Of a stretch of 64,000 nt of DNA, positions 1 to 13,991 are shown in pieces (the first letter of the stretch is position 1; each line of letters begins with the position of its first letter). Position numbers and translations under genes: made by a program. The notes beneath the pieces are model-generated. The model was not told the DNA's origin. It saw nothing but the letters and a program-made list of their open reading frames with translations, and did not search any database. The stretch spans positions 13,439,227-13,503,226 of the forward strand of contig NC_079424.1 in the NCBI RefSeq assembly GCF_026213295.1, in the 5' to 3' direction. The DNA comes from Gadus chalcogrammus. Its lineage: Eukaryota; Chordata; Actinopteri; Gadiformes; Gadidae.

Positions 1-227
1 TGTAGGATAACGACTCCACGATCTTACACACACGAAGTTAAAGCAATCACGCCAATTAAAGAAAACACAGATTACAAAGACCATGTCCATCTTGACCTCC
101 ATATACCACATACACGGAATTTGGGAATATAACTTGCATGCCATACCACAATGTGAACCAGCTCGAAAGTAGCAAGGGACCGCTGTCTTAAACCGTAGAT
201 ATTCACAGCTACAATGAGCCAGGTAGT

Positions 228-431
228 TAATGGACTGCATTTATATAGTGCTTTTATCCAAAGCGCTTTACAATATTGCCTGACATTCACCCATTCTTGT
301 GAACATTCACACATTGACGGCGGGTCAGGCAGCTCATCAGGAGCAGTTAGGGTGAGGAAAAGCTGGGGATCGAACTAGCAACCTTTTGGTTACCAGCCAA
401 CCTCCTCTACCTCCTGAGCTACTGCCGCCCA
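228..431 (+). repeat. Dispersed teleost repeat (SINE/MITE-like)
   Basis: The stretch starts with a tract reading TGCATTTATATAGTGCTTTT, continues through AAGCGCTTTACAAT and CATTCACCCATTC, and ends with GGGGATCGAACTAGCAACC and CTGAGCTACTGCCGCCC. I recognise this order of blocks as a high-copy element of fish genomes. The exact family is not certain. No coding content. Confidence 0.55.
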
Positions 432-3400
432 ATAAAGTCAGCAATCTTCTGCACTTTCTTGGCACCAGCAACCCAATAAGAGTAAGTTGGATGCCACTCC
501 GGAGTAGATCACTATCGTTTCCAATGCTTTTCAGTTCTCTCATCTATGAGATCTGAGATGGGTTGATTAGAAAGTTACGATGCATGGAGCGACAGTGAGT
601 TAAATCCACTGGTGTTATAATATTATCAGACACTATCCGCACTTCACCCATTTCCATACAACCGAGAATAAATTTCACATCGTTGATGTGATTCTTATTA
701 TATATAAAATGGATTAAGTTGATTTATATCTATTTCCATTCCATTACGTCCGAAGTTGTCATACTTGATAGTAAGATAGTCATGCAAATTGAGTGTGTCA
801 TACAAAGTGCCAAGTTAATTAAATTATTTATTTGTGTTTTTTTGTTGGGTTTAATTAATCCCCAAGCTATGAATTAACTATATCAAACAATTACACAGTT
901 GTGCTTCTGAGTAGGCGTTACTACTCGTTTTAGTTAACAAAACAATTATCTAAAATGAAAATAAATGTCTTCAACTTGGCATAAATGAAGGGTTCAACCC
1001 AATTAATGTAACAACACCAAAAAAGAATTGTATTTTAATCAAATTTCGTAAAATACAGTCTTTCATGAAATAAATACTCATGAAAGACTTTTTTGTCAAA
1101 AACAAAATAACAACTTCCTTCCATGACATGTGTGTTCCGGCTCTGCTGCCAAAAGGAACCCACAGAAAACTTTTCCATTTGTCTCAGTGCGGTACTCTTG
1201 CTAAAGGCTGTCTGACGCCGGACTGCAGATTCACTGCCGTCTGAGGAAGAAAAAACCAAACCGAAAAACCTTTCAGCCATTTCAATAATGAATGATCTCC
1301 CCTCGCCCCCCCTCCCCCATGGGTAGCATTAAGTCGATGTATGGAAGCCCAGAGGGGACACATGTGAAGCACGGGATGGGCCTGAGCAGCGCATACTGAA
1401 TGCTGGTAAGCTTATAAGACAACCTGATGGAGTGTCAGAGCCCCTCTTCTGACATCCAATGACAACCAGCGGAGGAAGACATTCTGCTCATGCTCTGCTG
1501 TTTTCGTTATTTGGCCTCCGAGAACCCATGTGATTTGTTGTGTCGTAAGACATGAACATAAGCCAGCCTTCGCACAAGGATGCCTGAGTTAGTGTGCATG
1601 CAGGAGACAGCAGTTACTACAACGAAATTCTCCACCCAAACCCTTGGGCGGATGGTGAAATGTTGTCCTAGTCGCTCATTACACTCCTCGGTATTGAATT
1701 CTAGCTACATTGTGCCTGCTTTGCATACAGAAGGCCAATTAATCCAACTTGGCTGCTGTCCCTTTGAGAGTCCCGGTCTAATGCGATTAATAGGATTGTG
1801 TGCTAGCTTGAAGAATGTAGGTGACCAATGCTAAAGGGAGGGCTTGGGCTACACACAGAGTGCAGAAGGGAAAGTCTTATCTCTGCGGTGGAAATAAAAT
1901 AATAAAACACCTTATTCTAATGAAGCACTGAGATGTGAGAATCACTTTGAAGACAGACTTAAAACGGAGAGGTGCAACAAGGGCATCGCAATTTCGCTTG
2001 CAGAAATTTGCCATTGTTTTTTTATATTTTTATCTGCCTTTTGTATTTAAGCTGCAGAAAAGAGACAAGGAATGGCAGCTTCAGTGAACATGGAGTTATT
2101 CTATACATCAAATGATTTCGAGCCAGATGAAAGTTAATGAAGGATAATTGAGAAAATTGAGCCGAACAGATGGAATGATGTTTTTTTATGACACATCTCT
2201 TTTACCTGTCTACGGTCTACACACCATTTTGTCGAGCACAAAATGTCTGTTTGTTCAATGAAACATAAAATCTTGACTCCAGAGTGCTTCTCATCTAAAA
2301 CGAGTAACTAAACTGAGTTACGTTGTCGCACAGCAACAACAGTCAACAGAACATGGAATAGATAGAGACTTTGTTTGATAATAGACATAAAGACCTGTTG
2401 GCAATATTAATGTAGTACAATACTCTTATAATGTCGTAGCAAATATCCCAATTAAAGGACTACAGCATAGTGAAACCCTCACTGTCAGTGGGGCAGAGTT
2501 TATAAAGCTCCCTATAGGCTGCATGCCATGGAGGTCGTTGCCCCCCTAGAACTGCAAAGCCGCTCAAAGAATTTCCACAAATCCAGAGACAAAAGGCAGG
2601 CAGGAGTGCGTAATTTACTGGGAGAAGCTCCGCGAAGGGCAATACTGCCCACACAAGCCCATTCAAGAGTCTTTAACTCTGGCCAGGATTACGCTTATCA
2701 AGCATAAACTGTTTGGTGGCACAAAGGCTCTGATGCCCGGGCAGAACCCCCATGAATGGCCCAGTGGCTGGCTGGGGAGTCAGGAGGGGAAGCTAGGAGG
2801 AGCTACCCCACCACCACTGCCGTGGCTCCAGGCACCGGGGATGGCGAATGAACGGATAAACACCCTGGCTTCATTGTATAGTATTATCTATTTGGAGCAT
2901 GTTTGAATGGGATGTAGAAGGAAAAGCAATGCATCAGTGCAAAGAAAACATCACGCTTTCTTGTTCGTTTTCACGAGTTGTTTTCTTTTTTTTTCATCTC
3001 GGCAGCACTAATATTCTAGGTCAATCAGAAAACATTCACACACATACTGTTGTAGTTTGCTTCAAACCAATCTAAACTATTTTTCTGCATTCTTCCATCC
3101 TGGACTTTAGACCTTCTATGTGTGCATAAAGATCAGATTTTGTACATAGCTCATAGATCCTACATAGCTCCCATGCTCCCATAAATCCCTACTTAGATGG
3201 ATGAAATACACAAGGAGTCGTCTATTGCCTCATCTTACACTCATCTTTTGAAATTACCTTGATTTCTTGAACGTAACCTGCTGCTCTTAGGTGTTTTTTA
3301 AGCAAATTGTTTTGCGTAATATCATGAATAATATTTTATTATTATTACCATTTCTCATCGCTTCATCCTACCAAATAGGTAAGCAGAGATCTGCACCACC

Positions 3401-3719
3401 CGGTTTAAATGGCTCTTTCCATTCACTCATGAGCTGTGTGTGCAAACTTTTACTGATAATGACAAAGAAAATAAATCCCCCTCAAAACAAGGTTGAATCC
3501 TGCTGATACCTTCACCACTATCAGAGACCAGTTTTCCCATCTGCTCCTCAGCCAGTTCTTTAATTCACCTAATGCTATTGGTTTATCCTCACGTCAATAG
3601 AACATAGAGCTTACCTACACATATACCCAGAGGCCGTGGCTGCCCGCCCTAAAATCCATCAGATATACACCCTTGTAATGTAATTCCACCCTGGAGACCT
3701 GCAGAGCCCCACTCTATGT

Positions 3720-4121
3720 AAATCTCCCTCTACCCATCTCACTCTCTCATTCTCCTTCCTTCCATCCACTGCTTTCAACTACTCTCACTCCTTTCTTCTC
3801 CACCCACAATTACTTATTTCTCTTTCTCTCTCTACCTATTTCTATCTTTCTCTCTCTTCCACTGTGCTTCTATCTCTCTCTCTCTTTCTGTTTCCTGCTC
3901 TCTGCCTCTCTCAACCTCCGTCTGTCTCTCTCTCTCTCTGCGTTGTCCATTCTATCCACGCTCTCCTCCCATCAGGCTGCATCTGTGTGCCAGATCAATG
4001 TGTCTGCATCCACAGCAGAATAAGGGATTCAACGTCGCAATGCTGGATGTGGCACTGCCCCTCCCTACCTCTTCTTCTCTATGTTAATCTCTCTCTCTCT
4101 CCCCTTCACTCTGTCACTCCA

Positions 4122-4186
<65 letters not shown>

Positions 4187-4200
4187 CACCACCCCCTCTG
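3720..4200 (+). repeat. Polypyrimidine region with pure (CT)n core
   Basis: About 480 bases are strongly enriched in C and T on the plus strand, with an uninterrupted (CT)n run at about 4123-4183. The open frame across it is an artefact (Ser-Leu repeats). Confidence 0.9.
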
Positions 4201-5323
4201 TCTCTTGCCATGCACCTGATGGCCATTTCTTAAGATACATATATTCATATGTGTTAAATGGTGTGTTTGGAGTGTGTCTTTGAGGTCTACAATGGTCGAG
4301 TCAATTATCAGCGTGCATCGGTAGCGGCGCGCGGTAAAAAAGCCACAATTAGTGGCCTGTCACAGAGTAATTGCAGGGTTGCAACATACACACTGTCGTA
4401 ATGGGTAAAGATCCTTCTGGAAGAGCATGCGTGTCTCGTGGACTGTCTTCTATCCCTGCACTGAAACATTGTAATAGTTTCAGGAGGAGAAGGAGGAGGA
4501 AGAGGAGTGTCAGAGAGTGTCTAAGTCAATGACAGACATTTCTAAATCATTTGAAGGACTTGTTTAACTTCCTGTGGCTTGTTTGCTGTGAATAACCAGT
4601 ACGGGATGTGCATGTTTTAAGGAGCTGCTTGGGCCTGGGGTTTTTGCTGCAATATCATTTGGATCTAGGAATTATTTGTGTTTGTGCCTCTCAAGCCATT
4701 ATTCTCTGTCTATTGATATTCCATTGGGCTCATATTCCATGACATCAGCACTCCCCATTCCCAGGATTACACCTATCTTTTCTTTATTTACTTGACTCTC
4801 AGGGTCGCAAGAAACAAAATAACATCATAGGCGACCATAGAAAACATAAAATAACGTCACCATATGTCCCAGGATAACACAACACATTGCATTGCACTTC
4901 CTTAAGCAAGGTATCAAACACAATATAACCTAACACAACACCACGGATCATTCAACAACACGATAACGCAGAAAGAGCACAACACAAAATCGCAAAACGC
5001 AAAACAACAAGAAGGTACAATCCATAACATGACCTCAAAGCAGAACACTCACACCCAGGCCTGCGTAACACAACCCATAGCATAACATTAGAAACAAGAC
5101 AACGGCGCACAACAGGACAAAACGTAACATAACCCTCTTCCACATCCAAGCTGTTTCCTGGGAAGCAGCATCAAGGAAGTTGAGCAGCCATCTGCCATCT
5201 CATTTTATTTTTCCTCCGTTCATTCATTTATTTATTTCAATTTTTTTTACGAGACCCTCCTCTGAAGTCTATGGCGATGGAATACTAAACAGGGTGGGCT
5301 GTGAGGCGGAGCAGGGGCCCAGC

Positions 5324-5357
5324 TCCCCCCTCACCCCCCCCCCCCCACCCCCACCCC
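5324..5357 (+). repeat. Poly(C) tract
   Basis: A C-run broken only by single A or T bases, followed by CCACCCCGGGG. It can form G-quadruplex on the minus strand. Confidence 0.8.
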
Positions 5358-6329
5358 GGGGACCATGGGAGTCCACATAACCGCCCTAACCATGGAAGCA
5401 ACACAGCTCTGTGGAACTAGTTCATTGACGCTGCCCACGAAGATAAAGAGTTTCAAATGGGCGGAATTACGGGATCAATAGTGTGATTAGCAGGGGCCTT
5501 GTAGCTATTGTGTGTTGTTGGCAATCCATCGTTGGAGCTAAACCCAGGGGGAGATGACTGTGGAGGGGGGAGTGCTGCTCCTGGATGAAGGCCTTAAGGA
5601 GCAGATAAGGGACCGGGGGTTAGACAGAGTTATGCATGTGCATGAACACTCACACACACACATACACACATAAGCACACACTCACAAGTACACACACGGA
5701 CTCACAAGTTCATAAATACAAATAGGAAGCAAGGCTGCCGGCAGTGCAAATTGTGCCAGCAAACAATAATTCACGTGGAGAATGGGAAGAAATGGTGACT
5801 TTGAATGTGTGGTTCGCCGACCATTCGTTTACCTTGCTACAACCATCCTTCACTCGTCATCATCATTTTCAAGATGTTTAGTACAAGGGCAAAGTGTCTG
5901 TTGGAAAGTCAGTCAATTAATTGAAATAATTTTGGGGGTATTTCTTTCATATGGTCAATGGTGAACCCAGATTCCCCATTTAGCTTGCGCAGAAGGACTG
6001 GGCACAGACTCCTGTATTCACGAATGAAAATGACCCCATTTTAAAGGTTTGTTTAAGATCTGTTTAACGTCTACGAACCGCAGAGTGGATGTATTTAGTA
6101 TTTACGTTGCGGGGTTGCACATGGCAGAGCTGAGGAGCAGTATGTGTCCCCTGGGGTCACTGCAAATACAAACAGCCTCTGACTGTATCTTCGGCTGCGA
6201 GTCCTACCTCGGTGCGAACACACTGCTAGCCTTAAATCTCCCGTACTGAACGAAAGGCTTTATGGCAGCAGGCTGCATGGCAGGTTAGGCCAAATGGAGG
6301 CTCTTAATAGCCTTTAGGTGTGAATAATG

Positions 6330-6510
6330 ATTGTGAGTTTGTTTGTTGTGTGTTTCTGTGTGTGTGTTTGTGTGTGTGTCTGTGTGTGTATGTCTGTGAG
6401 TGTGTGTGTTTGTGCAAGTGCCTGTGTGTGGTGTGTCTCGGCTTTGTGTGTGTGCATGCACGGGCATGCGTGTGTTTGTGTGTACGGGTGTGCAAGCTTG
6501 AGTGTGTGTG

Positions 6511-6555
<45 letters not shown>
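6330..6555 (+). repeat. (GT)n-rich microsatellite
   Basis: Compound and interrupted GT repeat with a pure run at about 6512-6554. The overlapping frames encode only Cys/Val or His/Thr runs and are not genes. Confidence 0.92.
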
Positions 6556-6559
<4 letters not shown>

Positions 6560-7734
6560 GGGGCTGGCGATGAACTGGCTGATCTCCTTGTCCTTTGCGT
6601 GCCCCTAGTCAGCTACTACAGTGATGGGGAACATTTGTGGGACATAATCACCGTGGATGGATTCTTGACAATTAATTGTCGCATTCATTTTCTGCTATGG
6701 ACACATAACAATGCCACCAGAAGGACAAAACAACCATCACATGATCCTTTATGAAAACAGCTTGTTCTGCATCTTGCAGCGAAGACAGCACAAGAGGGCT
6801 TGCTCTTGGTGGTCCTACGTGCCGCAACACGACCTTTCCAAGTCAGCCGTGGCCTGACAGAAAGCCCCACAAACATACAAGCAGAAAGTACGAACGGGAA
6901 GATACAGTCTGGGGCTGCAATCGATCGGATGATTGTAAGTTCTTACAAGGGTTACTCTGATATGAAGATGTTTTGAGTGTTCCTGTTATCCCTCACATCC
7001 TATGCATTCTATATAATATTATTTACTACAGATTTGTTGGTGTTTTTTTGTGTGTGGTATTTCTGTCCTCCTCACATGGAAAGTGCTTTGTGTAAGCGTA
7101 TTAATGTAAATGCAGAAAAGATCAAAAGTAGCTCTGCATAAAGCGTCAACACTTTGTAACAAATGTAACAATATCTCTGATTAGATTTTGGTACGTTCAT
7201 GAATCACCATTTTAATGTGCCAGCTTGATTAGCGGTCCACAGCGATCTTAATTCCAAGCACTGGTTCAAATGAGCCTGAAACACTTCAAACATTGATCAT
7301 CCTCCAAATATGACGGCACTTGGCAGGCAGGATTTAAGCTTAGCACGAAAAGGAATTGGCCTTTACTCCACCGCCACACATAGTGGACTACAAAGTACAG
7401 CAGTGGTACAGCTGGTTCCTGTATTCTTGGCAACTTACATCGACAAAATTGCAAATACATTTTTAACAAATGGCTCCTCTCAAATACAGATTCATAATAT
7501 TAAAATGACTGAAATCAATGAACTTTTCAGCCAAATGTTAAAAATCCCCTCTGGGTAAAAGTCGGACCATATTGGCTCCATTCAACATACATTTCAGGGG
7601 GCACCAGCCACTCTTTAGCCCCCGACATAGTGTGGCTGGGAACAACCACCTGCTTTCCCCCCCTCTGCTCCCCACCTTGTGTTAGCGCTAATGGCCGGCT
7701 GCTCAGTGCGTCCTGAACGCTTGTGGAGCTGGCT

Positions 7735-7833
7735 GGCTAGCCTGCCCCCTATATGGAAGGAGTCGCAGCGCGCGGCTAAGCTTGCTAGTGGCTAGCCTGC
7801 CCCCTATATGGAAGGAGTCGCAGCGCGCGGCTA
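7735..7833 (+). repeat. Tandem duplication of a 44-bp GC-rich unit (period 55 bp)
   Basis: The 44-base unit that begins GGCTAGCCTGCCCCCTATAT and ends CGCAGCGCGCGGCTA occurs at 7735-7778 and again, as far as I can read without change, at 7790-7833. The 11-base spacer is AGCTTGCTAGT or close to it. Identity this high implies a recent duplication. Confidence 0.9.
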
Positions 7834-8088
7834 TGCTGCAGGTGGCAGGCGAAAGGCTGGAGACCGGAGGAGCCAATCAATACGGTCACTATCTGCCCCC
7901 TGTAATCTCTGACACCCGTGTCAGACGTGATATCTGTAATAGATCTCAGGGATTAACAGGAGGCCCCCCCTTCCTAAGACACTTCTGCGTGCCGCTCCAG
8001 GCTATAGGCTGAGCAATGTGGCCGAGGGCAGGGTGTTGGTGTGGGAGGTTGGGCAGGGGGGTGGTGTTAGGGTGAGGGGACGGAGGAC

Positions 8089-8238
8089 GGGGGGGGGGGG
8101 GGGGTGAGGTGCAGCAGAGCTGATCCACTCGTGAGACGAATGGAGAATATCGGCGGTGTGTTGAAGGAAGAAAAACAGGGGAAAGGGAGAAAATGATTAT
8201 GACAGGACAGCAACGGAGGGGGGGGGGGGGGGGGGGGG
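8089..8238 (+). repeat. Two poly(G) tracts
   Basis: Runs of about 16 G (8089-8104) and 21 G (8218-8238). They are G-quadruplex candidates and are also places where sequencing is likely to miscount. Confidence 0.85.
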
Positions 8239-8306
8239 ATAAGTGCTGAGGTAAAGCAGGGAGGGAGACAAAGAAGGGGTGAGGGGAAAGAGAGATAAGG
8301 ATTAGC

Positions 8307-8308
<2 letters not shown>

Positions 8309-8401
<93 letters not shown>

Positions 8402-8540
8402 AGAGAGAGAGAGACAGTGAGAGAGAGAGTGAGAGAGAGAGCGATGAAGGGTAAAGAAGGTAAGGGAGTGAGCAGGAGATAGAGACGGAGAGCGAGGGAG
8501 AGGGAGAGGAAGAGAGAGAGATGAGCAGAGGAGACGGATA
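8309..8540 (+). repeat. (GA)n microsatellite and GA-rich tail
   Basis: Pure (GA)n from about 8309 to 8399, then interrupted GA-rich sequence. It begins about 70 bp downstream of the 21-G run. Confidence 0.92.
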
Positions 8541-9837
8541 AGCAGCAGGCCAGGAAAGGCGAGAGCCCATGTAATTTCTCTAATCCTCCTGGCATTTATA
8601 CTTTCCACAGAACAGATAATGAAAATGAAAAATAAAATGGAAAACTTCTCCCTGTCTAGCCCAAGGATTTTTTTTCTAAATCTGTTGCATGCACTAACTT
8701 TTTTTTTTCATCCTTTGAACACATCCATGGACAGCCACTGAGTCAGCAGAGGAAGTGTTATTATTATATCCTTCTTCAACTAGCAGGCCAGCGCATTCTA
8801 GATCTGTCTAAAGGACTGTGGAGATGTTGGACGTGTGCTCCGAGGACAGCATGGAGCTCAAGGTAGTCCTGCAGGTTGAAGATGTTTATGTAGAGAACTG
8901 AGTCCGTGCCAATGTATAGGTTTGTATGTATGAAATAAACTGTATTACATTATGTTTACCTAACATTTCCGCATCCCTTGCAAATGGCAGACGTGACAGC
9001 ATGCCGTGCCTCAAGCGGAGGACACTAACATGTGGTTCCCCTCCCAGCCTCTAGGTGGTTTAAGGTACGTGGATGCAGAGTGAGCCGCCACCATCCTCAG
9101 TCAACCAGAAGAAATGGGAATACTGTGTCTTTATACGAAGCCAATAAATCTTGATGGTCTGGTTATTCAACATCGCAGTAGTGAGGGTAGTAGTCTTCCA
9201 ATCTTGTGTTTTTTTTGGTCAAAGTTGACAACTATACTTAGAGTAATCAAGAGTTGAACATTAATCACTGAGACTTGATGGTATGTACTCACTAGGGATT
9301 ACTCTGATATGATGATGTTTTGACAGTTCCTGTTATTGCGAACATCCAATCAATTATATACAGCTATTAAAATATGGTGCCTAAATGGGATATCCTTTCA
9401 CCGTGGGCAATACGCTATTATTCATTGGTTTAACATCCCCGTGGTGAGTTCATCTTTAAATTAAGCATTTTTTTAAGTTCAAAGTTGACGACTATACTTT
9501 ATTAAATAGGAATCAAGGGTTGCACATTAATTAATGAGTCTTGACCATATTGCTGGGCGGCGGTCCAAGTCCTGCCCTCAATGTGCCAAATATGGATTGT
9601 TTCAATTAGTTTTAATTGCAAAGCAGCCAAAAATGGTATCAGCATCTTAAAACCAATGACAGTGTATGCACTGGCTGTTGGGATATCATACTGAACTGGG
9701 GCGGGTGTGTAGATAGAGATAAACAAAAGCAGATGTTAACCGCTCTGAAAGAGTAGGTTTTATAAAGACAAGAGTGCTTGACGTATTCAGGGGTGTCCAC
9801 TTGATCTTCCTTTCTCCTCCCGAGTGGATTTCCCATA

Positions 9838-10195
9838 GACACAGACACACGCGCACACACATACACACACACACAAACACAAAATGACATATGCACACAC
9901 ACACACACTTACACACAATCTCAGTTACATACGTACACACACACACACATACACACTTACATACCCACACAGACACACACTTACATAAACACGCAGACAC
10001 ACATGCACCCAAGCACATAAGCACATAATCATGCACACACGCACAAATGCACACATACGCACAGAGGCAAACGCACGTGCACACAGTGGTAGACACACAA
10101 GCACACATACACAACATAAACAATCAAACACGGCCGCTTACACAATTCACACACTCGCGTGTGCACACACAAACACACACACACAGCTGGTCTCC
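9838..10195 (+). repeat. (CA)n-rich compound microsatellite
   Basis: Interrupted CA repeat over about 350 bases with CACAT and CACG variants. Open frames across it on either strand are repeat translations. Confidence 0.9.
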
Positions 10196-10296
10196 CGGTC
10201 CCAATCCAATTCCAATGATCACTGCACTTAAAACATCAAGATAGAGTAAAACAAAGCTCAGAATAAAAGCCACAGAATCCCATGAAACATTCTCAA

Positions 10297-10455
<159 letters not shown>

Positions 10456-10655
10456 GCCCTCCATGGGATTTACAAAACAACGGCAAGATTGTTTAAGCCT
10501 CTTCCCTACATCAGTGATAAGTTGACTTCCACTCTGCTCTGGAGAAGCAGTGCTGTGTGATACTTTGTGAGATAAGGGTGGAGCATTCCAGTGCTACACC
10601 CATGCAACCCACATAGCCAACCTGGTCAGAGAGCCATGCACAATGAGCCACACCC

Positions 10656-10716
10656 ATGAGGTGCAGCTCGTGCCATAGCTATAATGCCACTGTGCCATAG
10701 CTATAATGCCACAGTA
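10656..10716 (+). repeat. Short tandem duplication
   Basis: The block TGCCATAGCTATAATGCCAC occurs twice in direct orientation, with a third partial copy (ACCATTATAGC) just after. Confidence 0.75.
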
Positions 10717-11820
10717 CCATTATAGCAACCTCTACGGTTGCAGATAGAAAAAACGTTAGTACAGTTAACAAATTCTACCACTCACTTAACTAACACTACT
10801 CCTTCTGCTAGCTTATGGCTGCTACTGCTATGATCACTTCTGCTCCTCTCCCTAGGGTGAAATAGGCCAGCCCATATGATTTAACAATGTAATTTTGTGT
10901 GTAAGAATAAATAATCATATTTGCATTCCATTGAACAGGTCTTCCTCATTTCTTTTGTTCCTTCACAACAATCAATTATAATATATTGAAACTGGTTCTG
11001 TGCCAATGTTGTTATTGCCAGTGCTTTTATTTTGAAATCTGGAAAAAATAATATGTTTTTGTTGTCTTGTTCAATGTCAAGAACGCTAAGTGGGGCCAAA
11101 TGAGTCCTAAGACAATTTCTTCTAAGTGCTGAAAAAGCACCAGATTACAGCTGAATCGAATATTTCTAAATTGGCCTCATAAAGTGCTTTAAGGAGATTC
11201 CGTGTTTTCTTGCAGGCAGGCCAACATCATAAAACAACTATGTCAAGCTAAAATCTTTACCAGACAGATCAGCATCTGTGTCAACAATTAAACCAATTGC
11301 GCATTCAACTACAGTCTCCATGTCAAACTAAAGTGTCAATTCTTCAACAATACCAAACATTGCACTGCATCAACAAAGGAGTTATTGACAAACATAAGTA
11401 CCATGTAATTTTCTATCGAGTACATTTTAGTGTAAGCCGTGAATTAATGAATACTGTTTTGATGCCTATTTAAGGCAGAGCTGTCTTTTCCTGCAAAGTA
11501 TTATTCCCAAGACCTGAACCCAACCGCTGAAGGTAAAAAGCCCAATCACACAATATACCTCAAATACAAGGGGAGAGAAAATGTACTATCGGCCTGACTG
11601 CTATACTCCATGCTCACATTGTGGAGGGAACAGGCTGCCAATGCCCTCCATTTGGGGTGGAGGAGGCCTTCAGCACCACGGATAGAGGGGGTCACCCCCA
11701 CAGAGGGAGACTGTGGCTGGGGTCATGGATAACTATTTAACACAGCTGCTGGAGCTTCTGTGATCAGCCTCCCCTGCAATCACTTACTAATCAAGCCTCA
11801 CCTGCATATAAACTGTAGAG

Positions 11821-11898
11821 TCAGAGCGAGAGAGAGAGCGAGCAGAGAGAGAGAGCGAGCGAGCGAGAGAGAGAGATGGCGACGGACTGAAAGAGTGA

Positions 11899-11955
<57 letters not shown>

Positions 11956-11976
11956 CGACGGACTGAAAGAGTGAAG

Positions 11977-12034
<58 letters not shown>
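11821..12034 (+). repeat. (GA)n array with internal higher-order duplication
   Basis: GA repeats interrupted twice by the same block, GGCGACGGACTGAAAGAGTG (at about 11878 and 11953), so the array grew by duplication of a unit of about 75 bp as well as by slippage. Confidence 0.88.
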
Positions 12035-12036
<2 letters not shown>

Positions 12037-13113
12037 TCAACAGTAAACACAGCAGAGTCCAGGTGAGGTCTTGCATCGAACGGCCGTCCTCTTATGTCTT
12101 TATCTATCAGACAGTCTTTTATGGATAAAGGAACTTTGAGCAAGAGTAAACTAGCCCCTGGGAATTAAGGATAACTGTTTTTTGTCAAAGCGCAAGGAAC
12201 TATTAGCCTTGGGAGCCATTATGGCTCATTATAATCAACCTCTCTCCTTTGGTTTTCCCAAGGCAAGAGCCTTACCCCCGACGGCTACAGCCCTGGTCCG
12301 TGAAGATATTTAGTTTGTTTTGTCCTCTACCCCACAATCCTTACATTTTCTTCCGTAAAATATGCTGTGCTTTTGGAGTAGAGGATTATTTTCAAGGATT
12401 AGAATGAGCGATTGAGAGTGTCACAACTAGATTAAGAAAGTGTACAATAATACACATATTTACTATGCATGCATAGTGTATTCATGCATAGCAAAGGGAA
12501 AATAGGATGTCAACTTCGATGTGTGAGCGTGTTTTAAAGAAAAATGGAGGAGTCCTCATTCTTGACGGAGTGAAAAGGTTAAAAATGAAGTCTGGCGGTC
12601 AGGAGGTTGCACACGAAGAAGAACTCCACTTCCTCTTCCTCTCCAGCATCCCCGGTCCTTAACAAAGCTATCATTTTCCCCAACCACATCACAATCAACC
12701 CCCGGCAACAGTTCAGGCAGGAAGCAGAGACAAGCCACTAACGATACTGAACTGCAATTTCACACAACTTATGATTTATTTTTCTTATATAAAATATAAG
12801 AAAAAGAAATATGAAATAATATAGAAAAGTGAAATAACAAAAGTTATTCTTTAGTTATTCGTTGTTGAAGTGCCACTTCAACAACCAACACCATTGTGCC
12901 TTGCCTATACTTATTCACTTGTGAATACTATTTCCATTTTTTCGTTGTTTCGGGAGGAAGATTAAAAGTCAGCATTTTTGATGTTTCCTTATTTGTACAG
13001 ATAACTGCATTACCATGGAATAATAAGGCTATAGCAAAAGTTCAACCATGTAGGCTACCTTTCACTAGCAACAGATTTACATTTCCTGCATAAATGACTG
13101 CTCAGCCTCTGTA

Positions 13114-13134
13114 CCCCCCCCCCCCCCACCCCCC
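13114..13134 (+). repeat. Poly(C) tract
   Basis: A run of about 14 C followed by ACCCCCC. No other feature nearby. Confidence 0.8.
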
Positions 13135-13654
13135 TTCCGTAAACCAACTGTTTTGCTACCCATTGCCTCACTATTGTGTGTTCATTATGACTGCAATCAT
13201 GTGCCCTCAAAATCTAAATACTTGATTAAATTAGATTAAACTGACTTTACCTAATCAAAATCCTATTTTGAATTAATTTGGAACGACCTCACTACCCAAA
13301 GTCAACTCCACCAAGTGCATTTTAATTAGGTGATGTACAAAATCCCATTTGAATATACTGTATAAATAGGGGATGGGGGGGGATAATACAGGACTAAGCC
13401 CATGGGAGAGCCGGTGTTCTTTAAGGCGAAGACGTAAGTTAGCGTTAGCCACACTGCTCCCCCTCCCTCTCCAATGACCTGCCTGTCCATTCTTTCTAAT
13501 TGTCACCTGCGCATTAGCAGATGGTGTCACTGTTCAGCTCATCAGCCAACCACGGTGGCGATCAGATGCGTGACAGCTACCTGTCAGCGCAAGGGCTGGT
13601 GGTGACGTTGGGGTGGTGGGAGGAGGCGCTGACACAGGGCTTTTCACATGGCCT

Positions 13655-13657
<3 letters not shown>

Positions 13658-13737
<80 letters not shown>

Positions 13738-13740
13738 CCA
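13658..13740 (+). repeat. (CT)n microsatellite, left arm of a CT/GA pair
   Basis: Pure (CT)n over about 70 bases. About 260 bp downstream lies a (GA)n run of about the same length, so the two can pair as arms of an inverted repeat. Confidence 0.92.
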
Positions 13741-13989
13741 CCCTCTCTCTCCCTCCTGAGGCTCTTTTTTGCTGCTGCAGCACAATGTGACTATCTGTGC
13801 CCGTACAGCTGTCCCAATTCATTCTCTCCACCAGCGCATCGCCCAGGGTATAGAACATATCTCCTCAGTTTATTCTGGATACACACGCGCACGCACGTCT
13901 GCACACGGGCGCGCATGCAGAAACACACAGGCACACACACACACACACGCGGCAAAGAGGGGAGAGAGGGGGTGAAAGAGAGCCCATAC

Positions 13990-13991
<2 letters not shown>

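Noticed and set aside
7946..8608. 220-residue minus-strand open frame rich in Ser and Leu
   Set aside because: It is the translation of the (GA)n/(CT)n tract and poly(G) runs, with no domain and no splice or start context.
8828..8866. Short coding-like run MLDVCSEDSMELK with a following GT
   Set aside because: Only 13 codons, no recognisable family, no acceptor context and no partner exon nearby.
11618..12345. Possible solo LTR (TGTGGAGGGA ... CAATCCTTACA)
   Set aside because: TG...CA ends are present, but I find no matching target duplication and the inside is mostly GA repeat.
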